DNA of 27,143 nt from a virus, in IMG/VR virus record IMGVR_UViG_3300029913_000097, positions 1 to 27,143 of that record, one strand, 5' to 3'. The position numbers were made by a program, and so were the translations under genes. Position 1 is the first letter of the stretch. The number at the start of each line of letters is the position of its first letter. Of the stretch, positions 17,036 to 24,247 are shown piece after piece. Below the pieces are notes generated by a model. The model saw nothing but the letters and a program-made list of their open reading frames with translations, did not search any database and was not told the origin of the DNA.

Positions 17036-17654
17036 ACAATTTTTATATAGTAAGAATTTTAATCCGGGTTATTATGGTGTAACTGCTACTATTCTTTATT
17101 TACAAGAGATGTTTTCTATAAATAAAGATTTAGGTTATATATTATATAGTGACGATACCAATAAAGAAGAGTCATATCAATCTTTATGGATTGGAACTAA
17201 ATTTCAATGGGAAGAAAAATATAGAAATAAAAGACCAGCAGCATTAATATATAGAGGAAATTTAATAAATGGAGCAAATGGTACTTTGGGTCAAGGTAGA
17301 GTTTTTTCGGTAAGTAGAACTAATGAAAAAACTGCATATAAGGATTATGTTTCTTTCCCAATTGTGGTAGAATGTATATCAGAGAGTGATTTGGAAGCAG
17401 AAGCTTTAAGTGCAATGGTAACTTCTTTTATTTCTTTAGATCTTAGATCTTATAGAGATTTGGGACTTCAAGTGCAGGGAACTGTAACAAATACTGCACC
17501 GCAAATATTTGAGAAGGGTAACACATCTTTTACAGCTTCTACTATATTACAGATTCAAATGGAAAGATCTTACATTGCTAGATTGCTGAGTAAAGATAAA
17601 TTAACTAACATTCAACTTAAACTTAATGGCTCAACTGCTTTAAATATTGAATAG
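17025..17654 (+). CDS. Probable tail-completion / head-tail joining protein
   Basis: About 209 residues. The reading frame extends back to an ATG at 16986, but that start lacks a ribosome-binding site and would overlap the upstream gene by 50 bases; GTG 17025 has GGAG eight bases upstream and is preferred. The segment DYVSFPIVVECISESDLEAEALSA (residue runs FPIVVEC and DLEAEAL) and the later MERSYIARLL look like those of neck proteins that cap the tail tube or sheath, but the link is by position and general pattern. It ends nine bases before the sheath gene. Confidence 0.5.
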   Translation: MDYKQFLYSKNFNPGYYGVTATILYLQEMFSINKDLGYILYSDDTNKEESYQSLWIGTKFQWEEKYRNKRPAALIYRGNLINGANGTLGQGRVFSVSRTNEKTAYKDYVSFPIVVECISESDLEAEALSAMVTSFISLDLRSYRDLGLQVQGTVTNTAPQIFEKGNTSFTASTILQIQMERSYIARLLSKDKLTNIQLKLNGSTALNIE

Positions 17655-17663
17655 GATTTTAAT

Positions 17664-18632
17664 ATGACTTATACATTACCCGGCGTTTCTGTTACTCAGA
17701 TTTTACTTCGTTCTAGTCAGAATCTGGCTAATAGTTCTATGTTACCTTGTTTCGTTGGATCAATTAATCAGGTAGTAACTAACTCACCTATTAATTTAAC
17801 TTTTCCAATAACTAGTGCAACTATAGTTTATCCAGGGTTAGCTTTATCTGCTATTATTAAAACTTCCAGTATTGCAATTACTATTAATAATGCATATGTG
17901 CAGATCGGAACAAGTGCCGTTACTGGATCGGCCTTAGTTGCTAGTGGAAATATTATTCAGGGAACGACAGGTTCGTTCTTAAATGCCGTAGCTGGTGATT
18001 CCATCATATTTAATACTCTTACTCATGGTAGTTATACAATTAAATCAATCAATGGCGATGTGGCTACTATTAATGAAATTATTTCATATCCCGCTGCAAT
18101 AGCTGACGCCTTTACAATTCAAAGAAGTGTTGGAAATGTAACTGCTATAATTGGAGGAGCTTCTTATGCCTCATCTTCATTTACTTTTACTTCTCTTGAA
18201 TATGGTACTTATAATATTATAGCTGGAACACCTTATATTTCTTATATAGCCCTTAGAAAAGATCTTACTGGTTTTTACGATGTAACTAATCTTGATGATT
18301 TAAAAGTAGATATGGATGTAACGATTAGTAATCCATTGGGTTTCTATTTAGGAACCGTTGCTCCTACCGCTAATGGTGGATCAGAAACTTTAGCTTATAT
18401 CTTAACTGACGAAACTGACACTTCTTACATAACGGCATTAAGTGACTTATCTACTAGACAGGATATCTATTTACTAGTTCCTTTAAGTAATAGTACAAAT
18501 GTAGCAGAAGCCTATGCCGCTCATGTTACTACAATGTCAGAACCAGCTTCTAGTTATTTTAGAGCGACCTTACTTAATGCAACTTTACCAGTATCTTCTA
18601 TATTGGTTTCAGAAACTTATACTCATAGCTAA
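17664..18632 (+). CDS. Tail sheath protein, N-terminal half (split gene)
   Basis: First part of the contractile tail sheath, 322 residues. It starts with the sheath-type PGVSVTQILLRS and LPCFVGSIN. Residues about 94-155 form a small beta module (GSFLNAVAGDSIIF). The sequence ends after DIYLLVPLSNST ... AYAAHVTTMSEPASSYFRA, a block that in ordinary sheaths sits in mid-protein, well before the C-terminal contraction domain. That C-terminal domain is absent here and is encoded by the next gene. Stop TAA at 18630-18632, then a 16-base gap with AGGAG. The next frame has an in-frame TAA immediately before its ATG, so readthrough cannot join them. AGGA lies upstream of ATG 17664. Confidence 0.9.
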   Translation: MTYTLPGVSVTQILLRSSQNLANSSMLPCFVGSINQVVTNSPINLTFPITSATIVYPGLALSAIIKTSSIAITINNAYVQIGTSAVTGSALVASGNIIQGTTGSFLNAVAGDSIIFNTLTHGSYTIKSINGDVATINEIISYPAAIADAFTIQRSVGNVTAIIGGASYASSSFTFTSLEYGTYNIIAGTPYISYIALRKDLTGFYDVTNLDDLKVDMDVTISNPLGFYLGTVAPTANGGSETLAYILTDETDTSYITALSDLSTRQDIYLLVPLSNSTNVAEAYAAHVTTMSEPASSYFRATLLNATLPVSSILVSETYTHS

Positions 18633-18648
18633 ATTAGGAGATACATAA

Positions 18649-19671
18649 ATGACTGCATTACAACCATTAGTTATAACTGGAACAGGATTTCTCACTGCTG
18701 GTGTTAAGATTGGCGATACCGTAGCTACGATAAGTGTAACTAATACTGCCTACACTACTACTAATTCAGGAAATCCATTAGTTAGTGGTAAATTATTATC
18801 AGTAGGAGCTACACCAAATGTAGCAGTTTTTGCTTACGATTCTATTTTAGTAAGCGAAGTTACAAGTGAGACTTCTTTAAAGGCCATTCCATATGTAAAT
18901 GGAGTTGGAATTACAGATTCTTCACAGTCTGCCCAGTATAATTTAGCATTAGGAACTGGTGATACTTTCACTTATCAAGTTATACATTATCTTACCAAAG
19001 ATGAACAAGTAACTTCTATTGCAGCTACAGCTTCTTCTTATGCTTCAAAACGCGTTCTTTATATTTGGCCTCCAGAAGCATATTGGGATTCAGCTTTAAC
19101 TGAAACCGTGAACGGATCTGCTCTTGCTGCTTGTACCGCTGCTGCTATGGCAACTTACCCCGCACAGCAATCATTTACCAATTTAGGTTTTGGTGGACCT
19201 TATAAATTACTTTATTCAAATACTTATTTTACACCTACTCAGTTAAATAAACTTAGCGAAAATGGAGTTTTCGTTTTAGTACAAGATACTCCAGGTGGCA
19301 ATATCTATAGTCGTCATCAGAAAACAACTAGTACGGTTTCTATTCAGGAACAAGAATTCAGTATTACTAAAGCAGTAGATAAACTTTCGTTAGACTTATA
19401 CTCATCTACCAAACCTTATATCGGTAAGTATAATATTAATCAGGACTTACTTACCCAGATAGCTTCAGTACTTGATTTATATATGTATAGTGCTCAGTCT
19501 AATAAATCTGCTTATTGTGGTGCTTTGATTATTAGTTATGCTACGCCAACTCTTCGCGCTAATTTAGATGGTGCTAATACCGATCTTACTGTAGGTACTA
19601 TTGAAATTTCCGTAACTGTCGAAATTGGATATCCTGCAAACTTTGTAAATATTCTGCTTTACGTTAATTAA
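18649..19671 (+). CDS. Tail sheath protein, C-terminal half (split gene)
   Basis: Second part of the sheath, 340 residues. Residues 9-82 form a beta module (GTGFLTAGVKIGD ... VTSETSLKAI) similar to ones in the first half and in the protein at 10137. The remainder is the conserved sheath core: SKRVLYIWPPEAYW, GSALAACTAAAMATYPAQQS, FVLVQDTPGGNIYSRHQKTT, SITKAVDKLS, Y-I-G-K-Y-N, and the C-terminal TVGTIEISVTVEIGYPANFVNILLYV. Own start codon with a good AGGAG, so it is translated independently. The two halves must associate in the sheath if this is a functional arrangement. Followed after 12 bases by the tail-tube gene. Confidence 0.92.
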   Translation: MTALQPLVITGTGFLTAGVKIGDTVATISVTNTAYTTTNSGNPLVSGKLLSVGATPNVAVFAYDSILVSEVTSETSLKAIPYVNGVGITDSSQSAQYNLALGTGDTFTYQVIHYLTKDEQVTSIAATASSYASKRVLYIWPPEAYWDSALTETVNGSALAACTAAAMATYPAQQSFTNLGFGGPYKLLYSNTYFTPTQLNKLSENGVFVLVQDTPGGNIYSRHQKTTSTVSIQEQEFSITKAVDKLSLDLYSSTKPYIGKYNINQDLLTQIASVLDLYMYSAQSNKSAYCGALIISYATPTLRANLDGANTDLTVGTIEISVTVEIGYPANFVNILLYVN

Positions 19672-19683
19672 AAAGGATTAGAT

Positions 19684-20403
19684 ATGACTCTTTCTATTGC
19701 TGATGTTTTAGGATCTGGGGATGGCACTTCAACTTGGAGTTGGAAAGAGAACTTCGTCCAGTTAGATGAAAATATGGCCACCCCTGGATTGTTTATTGCT
19801 GCTGAATCTACACTTATTGCTTTTGGACCAGCTAAGGCTACTGCCGCTTTTGATGTAGTTAGAATTGGTTTAACTCCAAATATTGCAATTAGTCAACAGA
19901 TTCCACAGCAACGATTACCTGAGATTGGATCAATGAGAGTGCATATTTTAAATGGCACTCCAGTTGGTGGTGGCTCAATGTCACGTCTTGTATATAACGG
20001 ACCATCATTAGCTCGTTCTTGTTATGGTAATATCTATGATGATAATGGAAACTTAACATCAATTGGTATTACTGGTATGATGACTGACTCAGGAACTGCA
20101 CAGACGTACGTTGCTAATGCATGGAGTAATATTACTAGCAATCCTGATAAGGTAATGCAGGCAGATTCAAATACGAATTTGTGGATGTCAATGTGGGACA
20201 TTAGGCTTCGCACACCCTTCGGAATCTGTATTTATATGCAAGACATAGCTAATCATGCAGTAGGTGGAATTTATGCAGAAGGAGTTAAAATCAATTCTCA
20301 TAACTTTAATCAATCTGCTGGACAGTTGATTATGGTTGAAGGTATTAGTTTTGCATTCGATCGTTTAGTTCCGGTAAAGGGTACGGGAACTTCTTCATCT
20401 TAA
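19684..20403 (+). CDS. Tail tube protein
   Basis: Probable inner tube subunit of the contractile tail, 239 residues. It follows the sheath, the usual gene order. Tube-like features: a beta-rich core with LPEIGSMRVHILNGTPVGGG and SMSRLVYNGPSL (about residues 78-110), and a C-terminal strand QLIMVEGISFAFDRLVPV. G/A-rich N-terminus; no signal peptide. AAGGA ribosome-binding sequence seven bases before ATG. The operon ends in the terminator at 20426. Confidence 0.72.
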   Translation: MTLSIADVLGSGDGTSTWSWKENFVQLDENMATPGLFIAAESTLIAFGPAKATAAFDVVRIGLTPNIAISQQIPQQRLPEIGSMRVHILNGTPVGGGSMSRLVYNGPSLARSCYGNIYDDNGNLTSIGITGMMTDSGTAQTYVANAWSNITSNPDKVMQADSNTNLWMSMWDIRLRTPFGICIYMQDIANHAVGGIYAEGVKINSHNFNQSAGQLIMVEGISFAFDRLVPVKGTGTSSS

Positions 20404-20425
20404 TTATAGATTATATCTTAAATAT

Positions 20426-20455
20426 AAAAGACCTCTTATTGAGGTCTTTTTTATT
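20426..20455 (+). terminator. Rho-independent terminator after the tail-tube gene
   Basis: A perfect 10-bp stem (AAAAGACCTC 20426-20435, GAGGTCTTTT 20441-20450) with a TTATT loop, followed by further T-rich sequence. It closes the portal-to-tube transcription unit. Confidence 0.92.
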
Positions 20456-20478
20456 ATCTGCAATTATTAGAATAATTT

Positions 20479-20487
20479 TGTTATAAT
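20479..20487 (+). promoter_or_regulatory. Extended -10 promoter (TGTTATAAT)
   Basis: TG-n-TATAAT, a perfect extended -10 element, lies between the terminator at 20426 and the small gene at 20508. No -35 hexamer is visible. Because a terminator precedes it, the small gene needs its own promoter, which supports the call. Confidence 0.6.
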
Positions 20488-20507
20488 ATAAATGGAAGTA
20501 ATATAAT

Positions 20508-20699
20508 ATGTGGTATATAATTATAATAATCTGGTTTTCTTCTTTAGTATTAATTTTTGGTAGAATTTATTGGATTAATAGAAAAGAATTAGTTATTTTT
20601 AAAAGACCTAAAATATCCCATGATATATTAATTGAATTGAGTAAACGCCCAGATAAGATATGGCCAGATTTAGATTCAGTTCTTTTAGAAACTAAATAA
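20508..20699 (+). CDS. Small single-span membrane protein (moron-like)
   Basis: A 63-residue protein. Residues 2-20 (WYIIIIIWFSSLVLIFGRI) form one hydrophobic transmembrane segment, followed by a positively charged cytoplasmic-type tail (NRKELVIFKRPK), so the N-terminus probably faces out and the tail stays inside. GGAAG lies nine bases before ATG. It is an isolated unit with its own promoter (20479) and its own terminator (20703), between a terminator on the left and opposing genes on the right. Such a layout is typical of accessory 'moron' genes. Function is unknown; a small holin-like, superinfection-exclusion or lysis-accessory role is possible but unproven. Confidence 0.7.
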   Translation: MWYIIIIIWFSSLVLIFGRIYWINRKELVIFKRPKISHDILIELSKRPDKIWPDLDSVLLETK

Positions 20700-20702
20700 T
20701 AA

Positions 20703-20731
20703 AAAGCCCCTTAACCGGGGCTTTATTTTTT
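20703..20731. terminator. Bidirectional terminator between convergent operons
   Basis: Perfect 8-bp stem AAAGCCCC (20703-20710) and GGGGCTTT (20717-20724), loop TTAACC, with T-rich sequence after it on the plus strand and T-rich sequence (CTTTTTATTATTT) after it on the minus strand. It lies between plus-strand gene 20508-20699 and minus-strand gene 20741-21577. Confidence 0.9.
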
Positions 20732-20740
20732 AACTATTAA

Positions 20741-21577
20741 TTAAAGTTTAAATGCAATCATCTGGCCTTCCATTCGAGTATCAGGTACTATCGGAACCCA
20801 AATAAATAATACATTCTTATTCTGAAAAACAATATTAACTTTATTTCGTAAATCAGTTCCGGTAACTGGATCTGTAATTCTAACATCTACATCTGAATTT
20901 AAATTGTGATAGAAATTTATCACGTAACGATTATTCACCGGATCGAGGGTCCAATTGCTCATTACAAATACAAATGGGTCGGTTTTCTGGGGGGTCTGGG
21001 GTCTACCGCTGGGACCATTCGGGCCTAGAATACCACCAGGGACGGCAGACATAGAGGAGGTTCCTGTAGCGGTTAAATAGTCTGGACCAGTATAAAGTCC
21101 TGAGTAATCCCAAAGCATATATTCAGCACTTTTAACAATACCAAATGTACGACCATAATTAATTGCAAGTTTAAATTCATATTTTTTCTTTTCTACTAAT
21201 TGAGCCCACATACCAGCTACGCCCATATAAGCTGGACCCTTCGTCCATGGACTAGTAGTAATACCACTATCATTAAATTGCAATTCATTTCTATATTGTA
21301 ATACACCAGCAGACTGCAAAATAAACATAGCACTTGCCACAATTAACCAATCCATAACTGGAAAATTAGTTAATCCAACGTGAGTTAAAAGTGGTGGAGT
21401 GCTATTCCAATCACTAATAGCCATATTAATAGCTAATTTAATTTCATCATCATCTGTTTCTTCTTTTTTAATTAAAGCATTTAATTTAGGTTTATCTCGA
21501 AGAAACATGCGAATAAGATTAATTAAAATTTGTGGAGTCATTTGACCATTTGGAAAGGTCTGGGGTGGATTAATCAT
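20741..21577 (-). CDS. Head completion / connector-type structural protein
   Basis: A 278-residue virion protein. The N-terminal part has LIRMFLRDKPKLNALIKKEE followed by DEIKLAINMAISDWNSTPP, a pattern I recognise from conserved structural proteins of other large myoviruses, probably at the head-tail junction. A hydrophobic helix (MDWLIVASAMFILQSAGVL) follows; a Pro/Gly-rich linker (about residues 180-195) leads to a C-terminal beta domain (DPVTGTDLRNKVNIVFQNK). It has its own promoter (21596-21604) and GAGGT before ATG, so it may be expressed separately from the capsid genes. Function is inferred from position and pattern. Confidence 0.55.
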   Translation of the reverse strand: MINPPQTFPNGQMTPQILINLIRMFLRDKPKLNALIKKEETDDDEIKLAINMAISDWNSTPPLLTHVGLTNFPVMDWLIVASAMFILQSAGVLQYRNELQFNDSGITTSPWTKGPAYMGVAGMWAQLVEKKKYEFKLAINYGRTFGIVKSAEYMLWDYSGLYTGPDYLTATGTSSMSAVPGGILGPNGPSGRPQTPQKTDPFVFVMSNWTLDPVNNRYVINFYHNLNSDVDVRITDPVTGTDLRNKVNIVFQNKNVLFIWVPIVPDTRMEGQMIAFKL

Positions 21578-21595
21578 GTGAGTTACCTCTATCTG

Positions 21596-21604
21596 ATTAT
21601 ATCA
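21596..21604 (-). promoter_or_regulatory. Extended -10 promoter (TGATATAAT) for the connector gene
   Basis: On the minus strand TGATATAAT lies between the hairpin at 21614 and the start codon at 21577. The transcript would start about 13 bases before the start codon, with GAGGT inside the short leader. No -35 match is visible. It matches the plus-strand element at 20479. Confidence 0.6.
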
Positions 21605-21613
21605 TAAAACAAC

Positions 21614-21636
21614 AAAAACCGCTAGAAGCGGTTTTT
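21614..21636. terminator. Rho-independent terminator after the capsid operon
   Basis: A perfect 10-bp stem AAAAACCGCT / AGCGGTTTTT with a 3-base loop lies 23 bases beyond the minus-strand stop at 21659. It has T-rich flanks on both sides, so it may act in both directions; its natural target is the minus-strand capsid transcript. Confidence 0.88.
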
Positions 21637-21658
21637 AGTTGTTTCATATTATAACAAT

Positions 21659-22030
21659 TTACTTTTTATCATCTGAAGAAGGAGGAGTTACTACTTTTTT
21701 AACTTCTTTCTTAGGCTCTTCAACAATATAATTAGATGGGATTCCATTAATAATAGTAGGTTGAGTATTTTCCCAATCAATTAAACTAACAGGAGCATTT
21801 TCGCCTTCAGGAGGATTTAAAGATTTGTAACTTTTATTAAATAATTCCTGACGAGAAATAAACTTAAAAGCTTCAGCCTCTTCATGAGAATCTTTAACAA
21901 TAACGAGACCGCGTTTAACTAGATCATTTAAGATATGCTTTTTACTATCTTCAATAAATCCAATCTGCCCCTCTTTTAACGAAAGACCTTCTCCAGTAAT
22001 ATGACCAAACAAAGCTTTGACATACGACAT
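21659..22030 (-). CDS. Hypothetical protein downstream of the major capsid gene
   Basis: A 123-residue protein. The N-terminal part is alpha/beta (KALFGHITGEGLSLKEGQIGF, then HILNDLVKRGLVIV); the C-terminal 30 residues are low-complexity, Lys/Glu/Pro/Ser-rich (EEPKKEVKKVVTPPSSDDKK). AGGAG precedes ATG. It is the last gene of the capsid operon, before the terminator at 21614. Head-associated role possible by position only. Confidence 0.6.
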   Translation of the reverse strand: MSYVKALFGHITGEGLSLKEGQIGFIEDSKKHILNDLVKRGLVIVKDSHEEAEAFKFISRQELFNKSYKSLNPPEGENAPVSLIDWENTQPTIINGIPSNYIVEEPKKEVKKVVTPPSSDDKK

Positions 22031-22043
22031 ATGTAACTCCTAT

Positions 22044-22964
22044 TTAAGTGAGAGAGGCAATACCAGTAACCTTAGCAACTGAGGCAACGTTACCAATTTC
22101 AGCACCCTGATCAGCCCATGAATACCATTCGAGAATATTAGCTTCACGCTTCATTTCCTGTTGAACATCACCCAGGATAAAGTTAGAACCTAAAAATTCA
22201 GGCATTGCAATGGCATAGATACTATCATCAGGCCATACGCTATTAGCGGTAGTGGAGTTAATCGAAGTGATAACTTCATAACCTAAGAATGTCTTTTCCG
22301 CAGCAACGCCATTCAGCGCAATACGTCCAACATTCTCATAACCAATCTTATCAGGTTCGAGCTTAGCCAGGTCCAGCCAAGTTGATTCTGTCATAATAAG
22401 GCGAGCAACTCTACGCCGTTTACCAAGCACCTGACGAACCGCTGTAATAACTGCATTCTTAAAGTTATCTTTTACGGCACCAGCAGTAGCAGCAGAGGTA
22501 TTACCGGAAGCGGCTACGGAAGCATCAAGTCTAATCTTAAAGAGAGCATCAAGCTGTTCCTGCATATCCAGTACGAAGTTGTTATTCACAACATCCATAA
22601 GAGGATAACGCATTGTCATTAATTCTTCACGGGTCTTCTTAAAGTGCTGAGTTTCAATCTTGGTAAAGTAAACTTCATACTTTCTGCCTTCCATAAAGTT
22701 AGCAGAACCCTTACCACGGAAGCCAAGAGTGAAAGCCTTAGAATCGGGCTCAATCTCAACGCGCTTCAGAGGCCAGTCATTAGTAGTATTACGTTCAATC
22801 TGTGCTTCGGTAAGTACTACAGGAGGAATAGCGCGATTTAATACGCTAGTCTCACGAAGGCGATCACGAATAAAATCCTCAGTAAGAGCGGCTACCTTCT
22901 CCATACCGGAAGCTGATTTTCCGGTAAATACATCCCAAAGCTGGGAAGCCATCATATTACTCAT
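22044..22964 (-). CDS. Major capsid protein (HK97-fold type)
   Basis: Shell protein of the icosahedral head, 306 residues. Capsid-like features: an N-terminal arm, a charged segment followed by PDSKAFTLGFRG, an E-loop-like region (MEGRKYEVYFTKIETQHFKK), a long helix with LDMQEQLDALFKIRLDAS, and the C-terminal P/A-domain pattern FLGYEVITSINSTT ... DSIYAIAMPEFLGSNFILGDVQ. A short N-terminal extension ends near MEKVAALTED, a possible maturation-cleavage area. Codons here are noticeably richer in G/C-ending and preferred triplets than the neighbours, as expected for the most abundant protein. AGGAG precedes ATG. Upstream lie the decoration and scaffold-like genes and the protease, the expected order for a head module. 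Confidence 0.82.
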   Translation of the reverse strand: MSNMMASQLWDVFTGKSASGMEKVAALTEDFIRDRLRETSVLNRAIPPVVLTEAQIERNTTNDWPLKRVEIEPDSKAFTLGFRGKGSANFMEGRKYEVYFTKIETQHFKKTREELMTMRYPLMDVVNNNFVLDMQEQLDALFKIRLDASVAASGNTSAATAGAVKDNFKNAVITAVRQVLGKRRRVARLIMTESTWLDLAKLEPDKIGYENVGRIALNGVAAEKTFLGYEVITSINSTTANSVWPDDSIYAIAMPEFLGSNFILGDVQQEMKREANILEWYSWADQGAEIGNVASVAKVTGIASLT

Positions 22965-22997
22965 AATTAAAATCTCCTATTTAATTTTTAATTTATC

Positions 22998-23432
22998 TTA
23001 AAAGGTTACGATACGATAAACCGAAGTGCTAATACCCTGAGCATCATTAGCAATGCTGTAACTATCAGCTACCTGACCTTTAACCAAATTAGCATCGCCA
23101 GGAAGACTAGCTGCAATAAGTAAACCGGCAGTAGCACCAGTGCCAGGCTTAAGATAAGAACCAATGGCAGGTGATCCAGAAACCTGATCAGTTTCAGCTT
23201 CCATGACACCATAAACTACGGTATAAGAACCGGAAGTCTGACTTAACAGATCTTCAAAGATGAAACCAATTGAAGATCCAAGACCTACGGTGCTATTATC
23301 AGATTTAGCAATAGTATTAGAAGTACCAGTTAACTGAACAACCGTACCTTTAACCAGTCCGGCGGGGCCAGAACGGCTAGTGATCATTACTGAGTGAGAA
23401 CCTTCCTGAAGGCCACTGAGAATGTTAAACAT
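22998..23432 (-). CDS. Head decoration protein
   Basis: A 144-residue beta-rich, Gly/Ser/Thr/Val-rich protein without cysteine. It begins FNILSGLQEGSHSVMITSRS and continues GPAGLVKGTVVQLTG, a pattern typical of small capsid-decorating proteins that bind the outside of the shell. It lies just upstream of the major capsid gene, in the same operon, with a strong AAGGAG. Codon use is G/C-enriched as in the capsid gene, consistent with high expression. An alternative minor-capsid role cannot be excluded. Confidence 0.65.
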   Translation of the reverse strand: MFNILSGLQEGSHSVMITSRSGPAGLVKGTVVQLTGTSNTIAKSDNSTVGLGSSIGFIFEDLLSQTSGSYTVVYGVMEAETDQVSGSPAIGSYLKPGTGATAGLLIAASLPGDANLVKGQVADSYSIANDAQGISTSVYRIVTF

Positions 23433-23457
23433 ATTTTATATCTCCTTGATATAATGG

Positions 23458-23841
23458 TTAATTTTCGTCAAGTCCTAATTCACCCATTAACGCAGCTTGC
23501 TTTTCCATGAATGAATCAATTGCTTTAGAGCCTGAAATTGGAATTACTTTTTCTTCTGTATATACGGAACCAAAAGATCTATTCTGTCTCATAATAGAGG
23601 CCATTTTTACCATGGCATCGATACTTTCACCTGATTCGCTCGCAGTCTTAATCATATCAGAAGCCTGATTAAAAGACACGCCTAATTTAACGGCCACTTC
23701 CTCCGCTTTCTTGGACATATCTTCGTCTTTTCCCTTAGACTGAATCTGAGCAGTTAATTCTTGAATAATAGCAGCAGATTCATCTAAAAGCTGTAAAGCA
23801 TCCTGAAGCGGATCTGATTGACCTTGCTGAACTGGGTCCAT
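23458..23841 (-). CDS. Small head-assembly protein, possibly scaffold-related
   Basis: A 127-residue acidic helical protein. Residues about 10-65 are coiled-coil-like (DPLQDALQLLDESAAIIQELTAQI). It carries three copies of the short motif that recurs in the head proteins (MIKTAS, MVKMAS, MEKQAA). No enzyme motif. It lies between the acidic protein at 23843 (one base away) and the decoration gene. Position and composition suggest scaffold or core protein; this is inference. Confidence 0.55.
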   Translation of the reverse strand: MDPVQQGQSDPLQDALQLLDESAAIIQELTAQIQSKGKDEDMSKKAEEVAVKLGVSFNQASDMIKTASESGESIDAMVKMASIMRQNRSFGSVYTEEKVIPISGSKAIDSFMEKQAALMGELGLDEN

Positions 23842-23842
23842 T

Positions 23843-24247
23843 TTAATTTACCTCTTTAAAAAGTTTAGATCCTCTAGCCGAAACTAACGAAGCTAAAGAG
23901 GCTAATTTAATTTGCGTTCCATCAGGTCTTTGAATCATTACTGTGCTATTACCAGAAGTAGTAGCTCCTACAGCTTGAGCAGCGGCAGCTTCGGCAGGTT
24001 GATCTTCCTGATTAGGCTGCGCATTAGGATCACCTTCTGCTGGAGTCCCACCCTGAGATAAAGCAGCTTTAAACTGTTCTACTTTCTGTAAAAAGGCTTG
24101 AGCAGTAGTTAAAATATCACCACCACCCTGTTCCTGATTAGATGGAGCATCGGGCGCACCATTTTCATCATTAGCTGACTTTTCTAAATCCGAACCAATC
24201 TCAGATTCGGCTTCTGCTAAAAGTTTATCAATAAAACTATCACTCAT
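23843..24247 (-). CDS. Acidic Gln/Ala-rich protein, scaffold-like
   Basis: A 134-residue strongly acidic protein with low-complexity Gly/Gln/Pro/Ala stretches (about residues 30-95: APSNQEQGGGD, then GTPAEGDPNAQPNQEDQPAEAAAA). The C-terminal end (MIQRPDGTQIKLASLASLV) may be an ordered, capsid-binding end. Scaffold proteins are typically acidic, poorly ordered and encoded between the protease and the major capsid gene, as here. The start follows the upstream stop directly (TAAATG), with GGGAG upstream. Confidence 0.55.
   Translation of the reverse strand: MSDSFIDKLLAEAESEIGSDLEKSANDENGAPDAPSNQEQGGGDILTTAQAFLQKVEQFKAALSQGGTPAEGDPNAQPNQEDQPAEAAAAQAVGATTSGNSTVMIQRPDGTQIKLASLASLVSARGSKLFKEVN

Noticed and set aside
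18626-18648. Sheath interruption as a sequencing frameshift or programmed readthrough
   Set aside because: A 16-base gap with AGGAG and an in-frame TAA immediately before the second ATG point to two real genes rather than one broken gene.
23447-23455. Perfect TGATATAAT on the plus strand between capsid-operon genes
   Set aside because: It would only transcribe antisense to the head genes, has no -35, and overlaps the region that holds the AAGGAG of the minus-strand decoration gene; likely coincidental.
23434-23466. TTGACG followed by TATAT on the minus strand before the decoration gene
   Set aside because: Spacing between the two elements is about 11-12 bases rather than 17, and TTGACG is part of the preceding coding sequence.
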